Assembly (NCBI GenBank): GCA_011033025.1
Contig: WFMF01000028.1
Location: 124,001 to 188,000 of the forward strand
DNA length: 64,000 nt
From: Beroe forskalii
Lineage: Eukaryota > Ctenophora > Nuda > Beroida > Beroidae
Direction: 5' to 3'
This document shows positions 21,060 through 34,287 of this stretch, piece by piece. The number at the start of each line of letters is the position of its first letter. Position 1 is the stretch's first letter. The position numbers and the translations under genes are program-made. Below the pieces are notes generated by a model. It saw only the letters and a program-made list of their open reading frames with translations. It did no database searches and had not been told where the DNA came from.

Positions 21060-21560
21060 ATACATCTAATAGAATTAAAACTCTCTCAAAACACTCGACC
21101 AATGGCGAAGCAGAGCGCATCACGCGGACCAATCACGCGCCGGTAATGCTAGGCAACGCTGACCAATCAGAGGGCTCGATAAGGAGTGTCACGTGACCAA
21201 TGAAATACATTGCTAATTGAGATGCAGCTCTCAAAATGTGCTTGTCAAGTGGTCGGACTGGAGGGGAGAGTGGAGGAGTAGAACGGAGAACAGGAGAGAA
21301 GACGGCGGGGAAATCATGACGTCATTATCAGGGTTTAAAATAGTGTGCTGATGACATCACATCGCCTAGTTTTTGGTGAGTGCGAGAGAGGAGAGTCGTA
21401 GAGAACATTAACAAGTATACTACTACAGTTACCACTACAACAACAACAGCAGTCTGCTATTATTATAGCGAGAGGTTGGAAACACACAGCGCGCGCGTTC
21501 TATAGGGTGGGTTGGTAGTTTCGGAGAGGTGTTGAGATGTGTCGCATTCCGACCTGTCAT
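21060..21560. promoter_or_regulatory. Possible internal promoter: four CCAAT boxes and a CRE pair
   Basis: Four GACCAAT words lie at about 21097, 21127, 21161 and 21195, spaced 30-34 bp. CpG-rich text surrounds them, and a CRE-pair module follows at 21317. The region lies upstream (in the minus direction) of the exons encoding the DH-PH-kinase half. TRIO-family genes are known to use internal promoters for short isoforms, so this is a reasonable but unproven candidate; transcription direction is not shown. A short ATG ORF with a donor at about 21001-20902 lies next to it, but its phase does not fit the next exon. Confidence 0.3.
21317..21359. promoter_or_regulatory. CRE-pair module copy (strong)
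   Basis: TGACGTCATTATCA, GGGTTTAAAA, then TGACATCACATCGCC, starts 35 bp apart. Next to the CCAAT cluster. See the group entry. Confidence 0.7.
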
Positions 21561-22459
21561 TAGTATAAATTCACCAGCCATCCCCGAAAAAACTTCATGA
21601 ATATATACTATTCAACACATACACATATTTATGCAAGAGAGTTAATGATTCGTGCGACTCTTACAAACACATGTTATGCCTCGAGCAACTCCCATGAAGA
21701 AGCTTTTTAAGATGCAACAGCAGAAAACAATGGGATGCAGAAGGTGGAGAGAAGATAAACTGCACTGATATACTGTGTGTCTGCAAGCACTCTGGATCTC
21801 TGCTTGACATGAGAAAGACAAGCAGTCGCATGTAGGAACTATGACATCATTATCAAGGTTTAGAATGGGACGTAGCTGACATGAAACGGCCAACTGTTTT
21901 TAACTTCGCAGTATCAAAACGTGTTCTACTCAAGTTTAGAGATCAAAACGAGCAGTTTTGAGTAAATTGAGGAGGAGTTTAAATGGAGCCACAGAGAAAT
22001 CGGAAACTAGCCCACGCATCATATTGAAACAGCATCAGATCTCGAGACCTTGTCAAAAACCAGATGGTCACGAATCGGAGACCAAATCATACATGCCAAA
22101 GTCCAAGCATTATTGTCGGGACTCGGCAATCAAACTCAAGACCAATCAGCTAATCAGACATGACCTAACACATACAAATTACAAACATGTTAGATTATAA
22201 GGCGTGTGTTGGACGCTCCGAATAAACAGCTCAATGATGAAGAGAAATAGGATGAATATAGTATATATAACATCGCTATTTAGAACACGTGAACTGGAAC
22301 ACTAGACGATGTGGTGTCACCAATTGCCCACTCTAGTCCCTGATAATGACATCATCTCACTCGTCTCACTGCTGGGGAGCAACAGCAGGTAATATGTGAA
22401 CGCGTCTAAACGAGTCAATTAGCAACTCACTATATTATATACCTAACATGAGGCTAAGC

Positions 22460-22502
22460 AGGGAGCTGAGAGAGGGAGAGAGAGAGAGGGAGAGAGAGAG
22501 AG
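22460..22502. repeat. GA microsatellite
   Basis: An imperfect (GA)n run with GGGA interruptions. Confidence 0.9.
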
Positions 22503-23508
22503 AACTCTATTAAATGAGACATCAGACCATGAGTCATTTACTAATGCGACACCATCTTACTGCAGCTCAAACCTCATATAAAGATTGGTAAAAAGATATA
22601 TTATATTGTCAATTAATAAAGTACTAAAAGGTGCGACCCTCGCCCCAATATAGCATGTAAAAAGCTGTGGAAAATAAACTGGGCGCAGAAAAGAAGGAAA
22701 AAGGAAGGACGATCTATATATGCACACGAATGACTCTTGGAAGTGGCGACTATGCAACCGCACTTAACAGATCATCACAGAAGGAAGTGTTGTGTTGTTG
22801 CCTGTTTCCTGGAGCTCTAATCATCGCAATGGGAATTATTGTTTTAGCTGAGAGTTACTGACTAATGCATGAAATTATTGCAGTCTCGAGAGGATGATGA
22901 TTCAAACACACGTGTACTCGGACCGTAATAAGTGAAAATTGAATGAAAAATGCGGTTATTCTCTACTAATGAACGAAACAGTATTGTACAAAAACAAAAA
23001 AAAAGCCATCGGACACTGCAAATGTGTTACTGGGACGGAAAAGAGAAGTAATTGGAGGTTTCAAACCTTTTTTTATTGACTCATGAATCTCCTAATAATC
23101 ATATTATCAGCAAGTGATCAGGTGGCTTTTAGATTGGAAATCAGTGGACAGTGAACGATCAGTGATGACTGCTCACCGGACGATGATGCAATTCAGAGTG
23201 AATTAGGATATATCATAGCTTGAGAAAGGCAATTAAAGTGCAGGATTTGGCAATTAGCATCGTGACTTCTTGGTAACCAGAATTAATCACAATTATTAAA
23301 ATATTGCGGTCATCAATTGCTCAATCAATTAAGCTATTATTAGGTCAGTCATCAGGAGCTAAATATAGCTCGTTTCTTTAATTAACTAACTCCCAATCAC
23401 CTTTCAATCATCTGCAACGTCTCCCCATGATTTCAACTTCCACTTACTCAGACAACCATTACCTAGAACCCTATCCCTTCCAATGACAGTGAAGCTTCCC
23501 CTCTTCTG

Positions 23509-23690
23509 ATGCTACCCTTACTCCCCCTCATCCTCCCCCATCCCCTCAATCCCCTTCCCCCAGTCCCCCGTCCCCTCACCCCCTCAGTCCCCATCCCTCA
23601 CTCCCCTCATCTCATCCCCATCCCCTCCCTGCACACACATCCCCCCACCCCATCCCCCATCCAACCCCATCCCCTCACTCCCCTCACCTG
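23509..23690 (+). repeat. C-rich CCCCTCA/CCCCATCC tract
   Basis: A long run of CCCC words on the plus strand. The TRIO-like transcript would carry the G-rich complement, just downstream of exon 23970-23789. The Pro-rich ORF across it is an artefact. Confidence 0.75.
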
Positions 23691-23736
23691 TTGATGGAAG
23701 TCCCTCTGCCCCTGATGATGGAGTCCATCTCCCTCA
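23690..23736 (-). pseudogene. Duplicated 3' end of TRIO-like exon with donor
   Basis: The minus strand repeats the end of the exon at 23970-23789: GACTCCATCATCA then ACTTCCATCAACAG|GTGAGGGG, with differences in between. The splice donor is retained. No good acceptor precedes it, so it could act as a decoy or alternative donor, or be a decaying partial duplication. Confidence 0.7.
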
Positions 23737-23788
23737 CTCTCCCTCCATCCCCCGATTCCCTCACCCTCCCCATCCACCACCCCCTCAC

Positions 23789-23970
23789 CTGTTGATGGAA
23801 GTGGTTCTGCTGATGATGATGGAGTCTATCTCCCGACTCTCCTGGATCATGGAGTCTATCTCGTTCTGGATGTTCTTCACGAACTTGTCCAGGTAGGCTG
23901 TCTCCGAGTCGATGGAGCTGTACGCTTTCTCCTTCACGATCGCTGGAACTCTCTTCCGTTCTTCCTTCAT
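23789..23970 (-). CDS. TRIO-like exon: helical linker
   Basis: Acceptor TTTTCCCAG before 23970, donor AACAG|GTGAGG. It encodes MKEERKRVPAIVKEKAYSS, then an amphipathic YLDKFVKNIQNEIDSMIQ helix. Length 182 nt leaves two bases that the exon at 20394 completes, so this join is certain by phase. Confidence 0.85.
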
Positions 23971-24179
23971 CTGGGAAAAGGGAAAAGGATTAGGAATTGT
24001 CACGATTCTTTTTGTCTGGAAAATGGAGATTTTGAAATTTTTTGAGCTTTTAAGGAGTTTTCGGGAAAAGTGGGTAAGATTTATTTGAGCGGCCACAAAT
24101 TCTGCAGTGGGGTCAATTATAGAAACTCTTTGATTTACTGGGACCCGATTTCTTCCCGACCAAAGGTACGGTGAGTCGA

Positions 24180-24385
24180 GTGTAATGCGCTCGTGAAGCA
24201 CGTTGAATGGAGTGAAATGCGCTAGTGAAGCAAGTTAAATCCAGTGAAATGCGCTAGTGAAGCACGTTAAATCCAGTGAAATGCGCTAGTGAAGCACGTT
24301 TAATCGAGTGAAATGCGCTAGTGAAGCACGTTTAATCGAGTGAAATGCGCTAGTGAAGCACGTTAAATCCAGTGAAATGCACTCG
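24180..24385. repeat. 32-bp tandem repeat, about six copies
   Basis: GTGAAATGCGCTAGTGAAGC followed by ACGTT(A/T)AATC words start at 24212, 24244, 24276, 24308, 24340 and 24372, with a degenerate first copy near 24180. The period is exactly 32 bp. Confidence 0.9.
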
Positions 24386-24434
24386 GCAGGTCAGGTGAAC
24401 TGTTGACAAGTAGCTTGAAGAAGCATATATTCAC

Positions 24435-24548
24435 CTTGTTGAGCATGTGCTCGTACACACCCACTGCTCCCAGGAAGGGGTCCTCATCACACGAATCAGA
24501 CTCATCAGACGACGCGTACCGGGTCAGGAAATCCATCATCTTGACTCG
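24435..24548 (-). CDS. TRIO-like exon: acidic linker, possible short-isoform start
   Basis: The coding text MMDFLTRYASSDESDSCDED ends at AACAAG|GTGAAT in phase 0. Two ATGs open at 24539. If spliced from upstream, the acceptor GATACAG before 24548 gives RVK-MMDFL in phase with the spectrin exon at 39046. If not, this is the first coding exon of a GEF-kinase transcript. The weak pyrimidine tract favours the second reading slightly. Confidence 0.65.
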
Positions 24549-27500
24549 CTGTATCACGAGTCTGATTCAATGGTGTGCGAAGACATGGCAATAGTTTGTA
24601 TCTTCCGGAGCTTGCTCTGGTTATACGCAGACCAGCTATCACGGGGGTGAGGTTCACGAAACAGATTATATTTAAGTCAAGATTTAAAGATTTTAAAGAA
24701 CCCTCCGACGTTTTCATGCAAGTCAATGATTCACTTGCCCGACAGGCGCGTTTCGGTGGAAATCAGAGAATAGAAAGGAAACACTGAAACAGGCTAAATT
24801 CAAAGGATGGATTGAAGTACGAAAATTCTGCAAAATTTTAAACCGTATAAATTGCCGTCATTCTCTAATAAGGGACAGCCTATCCGAATAAATAGCACCG
24901 GTCTGGGCCCACCTAACAAGGAATCATTAAACTTAATTTGAAAGACAAATAACGTTAACTGGCCCCAACCACTGCAGTCCCAGACGGATACTGCAACTCT
25001 AAACCAGACGTCTGCTTTATATCGAACATGATCCAAATTCCCACAGCCGTGGGACAGATTCTAGTATTCTACGCGGTGTCTGGCTGTATTATCTCATATC
25101 ACACTCAATACTCATCATATTCATTATATCATTCTCATAATCAAGCAATAAACGTCATATAGATCCTTGGGATGAATAACAAGCTGCGATTAGAAGTGCC
25201 CTCGTGCGCGCACCACTACCACTTCCCAGGGTGGAAGTGTGGTTAGTTAGTCATTTGCTATCCGGGATAGCACACAAGCACTCCCAGTCTGAGCTGCCAA
25301 CAATGACAGAAGTCAGATTGAGGGTGGTTAAAACTCTAAAAACAAAAGGAAAAAAAAGAAGAGAAAAACGTGGCGTACCTGGCAAATGAAGCTTTTAAAG
25401 TACGCAAACATATAGCTTTAATTCATTAATTGAGGCAAACCATCTCTGAGATTATACCGTGATGCGGAGAGTTAATTAAAAGACGAGTTATATAACCACT
25501 AATTACATAATAATTATGTGAGTTTGCTGGTATGAACTGTGCTGCGACGGAATATTTAAATAAATTTACATTTAAACTGCTTTGGACTTGGAGGGGTAAG
25601 GAACTGTAATAACTGGAAAATAAGAAAAGTCGAAATAGTCTTGGGAAAAAACTAACAAAAATAAAAACAATCGCCTACGAAATACCTAGTAATAAACTTT
25701 CAAATGGATACAAGTTATATTCTACTGATGGAAAACGAAGATAACCAAACAAATATTTTGGCAGCTAACTCCGAACTTAGGCGTATAATTTACCATCAAA
25801 ACAGGTGGTATTAATTCAAATGCCACCTGTGCCGCATTTAGATAGTAACAGATAATAATAATATTAATTTAAACGTTGTAAATAATAACAATGATCTCAT
25901 GACCCTTGACAAATTGCCTTTTAGAGCCTTTTAGAGTGTTTTGCTGGTATTTTAAACCACCGTCTAGATGTACATTTAAACGGCGCAAGACCCGACATGA
26001 GACGATGTGCGCGGTGTAATACAGACAAATAGAGCTGCTACTGATCGGGGATTATTGTACAGCTGATCAAGACTAAACCAGGCTTATACAACTGATCAGA
26101 CTCATGATATAGAGATCTTATACACACTCAAAGTCCGAGCACAATAATACAGCAAACATTTTCCGCAGTCAACACGTCAATATGATTTGACATTGGAGAG
26201 ATTCCCAAACAAAGAATTACAATTCAGTGATTGGGCAGGGCATCTAGAGGAAGCCTGAAGAGGTCTGTAGAGGAAGAATACGATGCGGACTCATGACATT
26301 GTGCAAATGTGAATGAGGGAAGCTCAGCTCTGTAGAAAAGTAAGGTATTGAATGCCCCGGGGAGGTTTTAGACAAATCTAGATTCAAATTTCCTTAGAAT
26401 TGTACTTAAAACCACATAAAAACTCTTCATACTTAACGCTTCATACCACAAAGCATTGGAGCTGTGGAACTGGTAGTTCAATTCTTCCCCCGAAGACTAA
26501 GAGAAACAGCTGTTATCAGTCTTGACAGCTGCCAGCTGGTTATCAGGGAGGAAATTACAAGGAAACGACACATCATGGACAGCTATTGTCTGCCATCCAC
26601 AGGGATTTTGAGGAGTGGAAGTGGTACAGTTCCAAGATCATGGCAGTTGGTGTCTTTGAGCATAGAAATCGACGTTTTAGGAATATTGTTAGCATGCCAT
26701 TACACACTTTTTCGAGCTAGTGGAGGTCAAGGCCCCCACGCTGGATTTCTTCCAGGGGGCCGTTTGAAAGCTAGTAGAACATAGGCAAATACCCTTTGGA
26801 GACTAGGTAAAAGCAATGTCAAATCACACAAAGCAGAGGGCAGTCAATGAAGTGTGACGAAGGATACGGAGCCTTGAATACTATATACCTTGACAAGCCA
26901 GTGATTAGTGGTTATGTTTATAAAGGAGCAATTGACACATGAAGCTATCTTTATGCAGGAGCAAGTCACAAAGGAAGAGACTGGTAGTAGGGGGAACTGC
27001 ACCCTCACTTCATATAACACTGCATGTGGTTACCAGATGAGTTGAGATTGAGGGGAATCATGTGGTTATAGCAGCAGATGGCTCGTTAGCATAACACAGC
27101 CTGTTCATACGGAGTGGGGTGGGGGCTCTGTTGAGGTGAGATTGGGGTGAGATTAGCGAGATAATTGGATGAGATAAGAGGATAATAGAGGTGTAACAGA
27201 CAGTGCTTTGACCACTAATAGGTGAGATAATCAAGGTATGCTATCAGGGACTTCCATGCCAATCGAGGCAATTAGGAAACCACAAAGGGCACATAGCGAT
27301 ATTCAATCAAATTCCAATGCCAAATACTTCTCCAATCTCCTACTTGACCAACACAAGAATCGAGAGCAAACAAGCCAAAATTTGGGAGTATAGAAACTTT
27401 CAAAAACATCTCGGGGAATAAAAGTTTTATATCTGACTGAACCCTGTTTTTCATTGGTTAGTTTCACACAGAGCCTGTTAAGTGGAGTATAATCACTGCT

Positions 27501-30500
27501 TCTAACCTACTTCCAATCTGTTACTCCCGTTGTAGAAGGGTGCTGCTTAGAAACAGCCAAACCTTTGAAACTTCCACCTTGACATTAGTCAGCAATGGCC
27601 ATCGTTAGTCCAAATTATATACCCTGCATGGACGTTATTGGCGATTAAGAGTGAGGTCATTACTATGTCTTAAGATGGCAAATTGGCATCATCACAGCGT
27701 CTAACCTTAGAACTCAGCCAGTAGTTATCTGAACACAACATAAGTCTCACACCACAGAAAGACACATTTCGTACGAGGAACAGTAAGCTCTAATGAAGTA
27801 ATGAGTAACAGAGTCTGAAAAGAAGAGGAGAGTGGTTTATTGCGATAGTTCATCCTGGTTTATTGCGATAGTTCATCCTGGTTCATCACTACATAGTGCT
27901 CAGTTTTCAAAGCTGGAATAGAAGAACTTCATCGACTTTATCCTATGGTCTCAATCAAGTCGATTGCCATTCAAGTATCAGAATTCCGGTCACCGTAGTC
28001 ACCTATTTTGCAACGATTTCAAGGAAAAATGGGAACTAAAACTGAGTCATATCACCAATGTCTTCATAGAGGAGTTTATCAGGAAAAAATAATATCAAAA
28101 ATCATCATTCTGAACAATTAACAACTAAAAATCAAATGCCGAACAAAGTATTGAGATTAATGGTGACAGAACAAAGTATTGAGATTACTAGTGACAGAAA
28201 GATGCACTGCATGAGTTCGTTTCCAATACTTAGACCGTGTATATAACTAATGTTTTAATTTCATTACTGAACCTGATCGTTTGTTTTAGAACCATTGATT
28301 ATACAGAGACGGTGCGCGCGAAAAATAGGCCCTTCAACAGCGTCAACTCACCCCTCTAAACCAAGACAATGACATCATACTATCATCTACTATTCCAACA
28401 GGACTTATCTAGCTCCATAGCTCAATGCAGTCCTCATGATCAGGGTGATTAAGCTCAAATTTCACGTTTAAAACGGACGCCACCACAACAGAAGTGCATT
28501 ACATCGCAGCCATTAACCTAAGACTATGTCATTGTCCTGCCTTTGTGTCTGTAGGTTTGTCTATCTTGCTGTCTGTCTGGCGTCTGTCTGTCTGACTGCC
28601 TGTTTGGTGCTTGTGTCTTATCTGGCTGTTCGTCTGTCTGACTGTCTATTCATGATCGCATGCCTGTTTGCCTGTATGATCAATGATCATAGATGATGAC
28701 GGTCAGATTATTGGCGATTATCAGCATTCAGCGCCATAAGGCATTGTGCTGAGTATTAATTTGTGTACGTTATTCTGGATGATGGAGAAGTTATAGGTGA
28801 AATCGGCATGGGATTAACTATCCTGGGTTCGATAATTCAGAAGCAATTTAGACTTTTAGAGAAACAAAAAGGTCATTCAAGCAACTCAATATCATCAGAA
28901 GACAAATTAGTGAAACCAACCCCAGATTGAGTGAATTGGTTTTTGTCAGATAAATCACGTTTAAATCATAACGTGATACCAAAGTAAGATGAGTTTATTC
29001 TATGGACGACGATAATATTATAGTGAAGCTGTTTAACATGCAAAGATGGGTGTCATGATGACTCTGAATTAATAACATGGGTGTTTTGTTGATTAATTCG
29101 AACCGCCTTGCAGATAAAGCAAAACACTGTTTAAAATATAGAAGTATCAAAAACAACAAACTGAGATGATTATTTCACAGCAATAACAGGGCGAGGTCAT
29201 CACTACATCCTACAGAAAAATATTGGCTAACACACAATATTTGTAATAGGTTGAGGAACATTCGCTCTAAGGTAAGAAGAAGGACTGTCAATGGTCATTC
29301 CTGCGTCAGTAACTGGTAAAAAGCTCAATACTGCACTAAGCCCTGACAATTGTGCTGGATAGATCTGCGCCAACTAAACTACGAACGTGACACAGCAACA
29401 CAAAGTTTACGAAAGACTTTCTCGTAACAGACTCTAATCAGCGTGAGTCGAGAGATTAGAGCATTTTGAGAGGGGTATACAAAGTTAGAAGTGCAACATA
29501 AAACACTGTGTCTGCATAACAAAATACACAACGACTTGTGACCTTAAACCGCGACATTTTCAAGCTCGTTTAGCGAAACATGCCATGGTTTGCACTGGTA
29601 CACCAGCACAACTTTCCCTGGAACCGAGTCCTACTGGCAGATGAGAAGGATATGAGTATATGGACAATAGTTCTGTCATACCAAGCTACAGGTTGAGCAC
29701 GATTATACGAACTATATGATGTCAGAAATGTGCCATTTTAAGTCATGATAATGATGTTTCTCCTCACAGTCTTGTATTGGTGGACAACCAGATCGGAAGC
29801 TCATTTCATTCCCGCAGTTTTATTGTTATAGAGGTCGTAATATATCGGATATAACCGACAGGCTAACCATTTAATGAGTTAATTGGTGATTTGGACGGGG
29901 GTAACGGCAGGTGAAACGCGTAGTGAAGCATGAAGACTTGGTACAGAGCTTCTGAGGCACCGGGAACTCGAGTTGTCGTTTATTTCCTGACATCGGCAAA
30001 ATGTCATGGCCAGTCATTTTTCAGGTATTTGTTCTAGAAGCGGGAGTAAATGAAATTACTACTGTGACTCAAGATAAGGTTTCAGTTTGACATGGTTGAA
30101 TGGTTAAATTCGTGACCATTCAACTTTACAAACCATAATGAAAATTGCAAAGAACAGCGAATAAAAGAAAGAAATAAGGGCTGCGAGCGCTGGACTTGAA
30201 TTAATGATTTCACAATCCAATATACTACGTAACATTTTCATTGAATTCAACTCTAATAAGATGTTCACAGCATGACACTGTTATTGCATGATGGGAGTCT
30301 GAGTTGCTATAGGAAATTAACGGATTAAACAGTCGGTAGAACTACTAAATCAGTCATGCGCTTAAATCAGTACTCAAGAACAGTTTGTTAACTAGAAATC
30401 TGTTACGTGATTTTGTGTCAGACAGCGTTCAGAATTCAGAGAATAATACGTAGAATTATTTCAGGAACCATTGTTGCGTACGTGGCCACTTTAGAGGTCC

Positions 30501-33500
30501 CTTACCCCCCTACCCTGGGTGGCTTTGAATATAGCTCATCACAGAAAGTCATAAGGATGGAATATTTCTAGATGACTCAAATTAAATGATTTCATGGAGG
30601 ATTATCACTGTAATATGTATTTCCGATCTATTTTTAACAGGACCTAAAAATTTTTAGAGCATCATTTTTCCAAAAATATCAGAAACGATTAAGGAGAGAA
30701 ACGTTCAGATGATTCATTTATTGAAAATGAAAAAAGTAAAATAAGAAAAAAAATCTATGATGACGAAAAAGTCAAGTACTCCAACAAGAAAATAAAGGAG
30801 ATCGTCCTGACGTAAAACAAAGGCCAATCACCATGAAAATACCCTCACTCAGAACAGTGCTGACAAACAATTGGTGGCAAACCACACACCACCATATCCG
30901 TGATCAGCAAAGAGTTAGTGTGCTGAACGTGACAAAGACACAGCACACTTAGCGTACAAATACTACACATTTAAACCTATAAGCAGGTGTCTTTTTTAAA
31001 ATACTACTCGATATTACGGGCGAATAACACACGATCTAGTGATGATGTCATCATCTTGTTTTAACGTAGTAAGCTAATGACGTGTGAAGCTCTATATTTC
31101 CCGCACGATCTTTAGCTCCAACATATGAAGAGGCCAGCGTATTATTTACTATCAAGGTAAAGCATTAGTTTTAAAGGGAGGATGGGCTAGTCTTTAGCTG
31201 GATTTTTAGATGATAATACGAATCCGAAATCTCCGAAAAGCAATTTTACACCGAATCCGTTTGTGTGTGTGTGTGTGAGTGTATGTCTATGTTGTACTTT
31301 CTTTAAAGGAATGAAGCTGCAAACAACATAATATTTTATATCCTACACAAGCCAAGTGAGACGAACGTTAAAAGAGGATGGGAAATGGACGAGAAATATA
31401 ACGCCGCGCGAACTGAAAGCTAAACGCTTACTTTTGACGCGCGACGGAAATTTGAGGCGTTATGGCAATTTAAGATTTGTTGCAAGTGCTCTCGCTACCA
31501 CTTCGGTCCAGGGTCTTCTTGTTATTTTCGTTTGAGGTGTTGGTCCCTTCACCTGTGACTAAGACAGCGTATGATAGCGTTTAATAAAGTGAGTGGTGAC
31601 ATAGTGGCCCATGAAATGATTATCATATTTCCATTTCAATTCATTCATCTTTATAAATAGTGGCCCGTAAAATGATTATCATATTTCCATTTCAATTCGA
31701 CAATTCATTCATCTTTATAAATAGAAACTGGATCATGAGTATACGCATTATTTATTGTACTAGAATTGCTCGAATTTTAATATCCGAGGTTCGTAGGGCA
31801 GACAAAATGCTAAAATAACAAAATGGTGCACGTTAATAACGTGGTTGGAAGAGTCAAACAATTTAAATGCAGTCTGGTAGAGGATATATCATTCTGACTG
31901 AAAAGTAGGATACATGTTGGCAAAGAAATGCATGACATAGGAATGGAATGTCTTTTGAAATGCGCCTCGCAGGATGCTACGTCAAGGCATGAGCGCATCG
32001 AAAGAGCAAATGGAAACGAAACGAAGTAGAATTTAAAAGGAGAACCAATGGAACATCATCGGAACGCGTATGGAAGCAGGAGCAAACCATTGAAGCGAAC
32101 TGCGTTTGCCGTCACCCACCCACCATGCTGAGCCATGATAATGACGTCAATTTCCACCACTAATTACTATTTCTAAGTGAGAGTTACCAGTAGAAGAACC
32201 AATATTGGCCATGAAGTGCGTGTCGCGGTCAAAGTTCTTCCCATAAAAACGTAATGACAGTCAGGAAAAGCAGCGTAGCACTATACGGCAACGATAGGAA
32301 AGTAAACTCCGCCCAAGTGCTGATTACTAGCGACAAAGCGGCCAGTCAGTGTGGAGAACAGTGGCGCGGCAAAACGTATGTACAGGGTGTTTTGAGTCTC
32401 GTGTCTAAAAAGTAAATCTTTATTGCTGAGTTTATAGTTTTGTAAGTGTCAAGAGGGGTCCTTCATTTGATTTTCCGATGTTCTTGCAAAATTTTAGTGG
32501 ATTTTTAATAAATTTGGGCTTGACTAAAGTCAAGCCACGATAATTGTCAATATTTCTTACAAAAATAGCCAAAAATGAAAAACAATTATTTTACGCCGAA
32601 AAACGCCTTTTTCAATTACTAGAAAGATGGGATGGTTCGTCGAATGTTATTATTATGGTGGCATTAATTATAGAATGAATGACAGGCTCAAAGGAAATAA
32701 ATACAAAATTTTACTCATTTGAAGAAATTATTTTGCACGTAATGTCAACCAATGAAAGATAATATTACTTGTGCATGGTAACACTTGTTGGTATGGTCAA
32801 TGTGATAACTTGACATGTTTCAATACTGTACTAAACCCCAATAATTAAATTTGAGATAACATTTATCGTGAAATTCGGACAGTTTGCAATTTACAGCAGC
32901 AAAAGGGCAATGAATCGCTTTCACCAAGTTACAATTACCGAACTTCCTCCATGCCAAAAGAAGAAAAAGGCGGTGTGACGTCATCAAATTATTATTGAAA
33001 AACACAATAATGATGTTAATGTAAAGAATCTATCACTTCAGTGCAACCTGAAGTATAATTGATGAGCACTTGAAGGTTTTACACTTTACAGGAAATCAGG
33101 AGTAATTTTCAGGAAATCAGGAGTAATTAGTGATGGAGTGGATACGATTGAAGTACTTTTACCGCCCTTTAACACACCAGGAGTCTGAAAACATGAAATA
33201 TTTTTTTTCTATAGAGGGAAGCACATAAATGGAAAACAGAACACTCTGCAATGGGGAGTTGTCGATCTCAAGGAGCTGTGATGGCCTGTGAATATTACAC
33301 GAAAAGGGGAGGGGGACTGAACATCGACTTTGCTTTCATTCTGGTAACAGTATGCTATAACTTCATATTTTGCAAGGTGTCAGGTACAATATATCCCTTG
33401 AAACATCATAGCGCGATATCTTGGTTGAGGTACACAATGGTAAATTTATTGTTTTATGGTAAATAAAATATTCTAATGAACGTGAATAATCCATCGACAA

Positions 33501-33534
33501 ACTAGCTCAAACTTCATTTTACAAGATGGAACAC
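24549..33534. other. Long TRIO-like intron: repeats and CRE modules
   Basis: No exon is supported. It holds six or so CRE modules and several direct tandem duplications: 26 bp at 27833-27885, about 28 bp at 28139-28198, about 65 bp at 31604-31725 and about 22 bp at 33088-33130. There is also a CTGT-rich tract at 28545-28665 and a GT microsatellite at 31262-31280. The open frame on the plus strand at 26464-26784 has no family resemblance. Confidence 0.4.
31604..31725. repeat. ~65-bp direct tandem duplication
   Basis: Two copies begin GTGGCCC(A/G)T(G/A)AAATGATTATCATA-like and end CATCTTTATAAATAG. The second copy has a seven-base insertion. Confidence 0.85.
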
Positions 33535-33599
33535 TCAATCGGCCGCCAAGTCAATGATTTTCCGGTGAAATACCTGATGAAACATTCTCAAGAACTCAC

Positions 33600-34107
33600 C
33601 TAGGTTCTCGTCTGACGGATTGTAGTAAATGAAGCTTTTCCCCGCATCAACTGGCATACAATTACTGGTGTATGCGATTGACAATGTTTTGTATTGTAGC
33701 AGTCTTCGATAATTGATGGGGTACTGTTTTGACAGCTCCTCACCGTTCACACTAGGTCGATAAGAGTCGGTCGCTGGATCGATAACCACGAATATTCTAT
33801 TTTCCCCCGTCACGAGGGCAGGCATGGGCGACTCCACCTCGCTGCCCCAAACACCGCTCATTACGGAGTTCTGCACAACTGTTTGCTCATTAATTCGGAA
33901 AATCAAATGGTATATTTGGTGGGGGCCACTCGCCTGGTTACCGTCCCCAATGTTGAAGGCTGTTTCACATATGCTGCTAGCGTCCCCATTAAACACGGCA
34001 GCAAGGACGAATTTGCAGCCCGGTTCTATCTCAGCCAGGGGACTAAAGTACATATTTCCATTAGGTTACTTCTGTTTTACAACTTTCAAAGGACTGTCTC
34101 AGTACAG
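33600..34107 (-). pseudogene. Galectin-like gene (minus), main exon with frame break
   Basis: After acceptor ATTTTCAG the frame reads AVLRQSFESCK and hits TAA near 34062. The next frame then carries a natural PNGNMYFSPLAEIEPGCKF and runs to donor CTAG|GTGAGT at 33600. It resembles a galectin-type beta-sandwich (IYHLIFRIN, NRIFVVIDP, SVNGEEL) and is paralogous to the plus-strand gene at 35427. That paralogue's exon is 483 nt (a multiple of three); this one is 508 nt, one base over, confirming a single-base indel between 34107 and 34053. Family role: secreted glycan-binding protein. I cannot place all canonical sugar-binding residues, so carbohydrate binding is uncertain. A third exon is implied by the donor but was not found. 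Confidence 0.65.
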
Positions 34108-34287
34108 CTGAAAATTAATTCTTTCCATGATATTTAGCATTATAATTGAGATACCTTCGTATCAATAATTTCCGTCAATGTTGATTGGGGCGTCACTTTA
34201 TTGCACCGAATGAAATATGAATGTCTAATTTATGACCCAATTTCCCATCGGCAGTATAGAATATGTAGCAATGTCTTACGCACTTAC

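Larger units (their letters stand above)
20395..23508. other. TRIO-like intron with CRE modules, no exon
   Basis: Apart from the promoter-like segment, three CRE modules and the GA microsatellite, nothing coding is supported. Several ATG ORFs here are short and lack splice context. Confidence 0.4.

Noticed and set aside
23509-23694. Proline-rich protein
   Set aside because: Translation of a C-rich simple tract in an intron.
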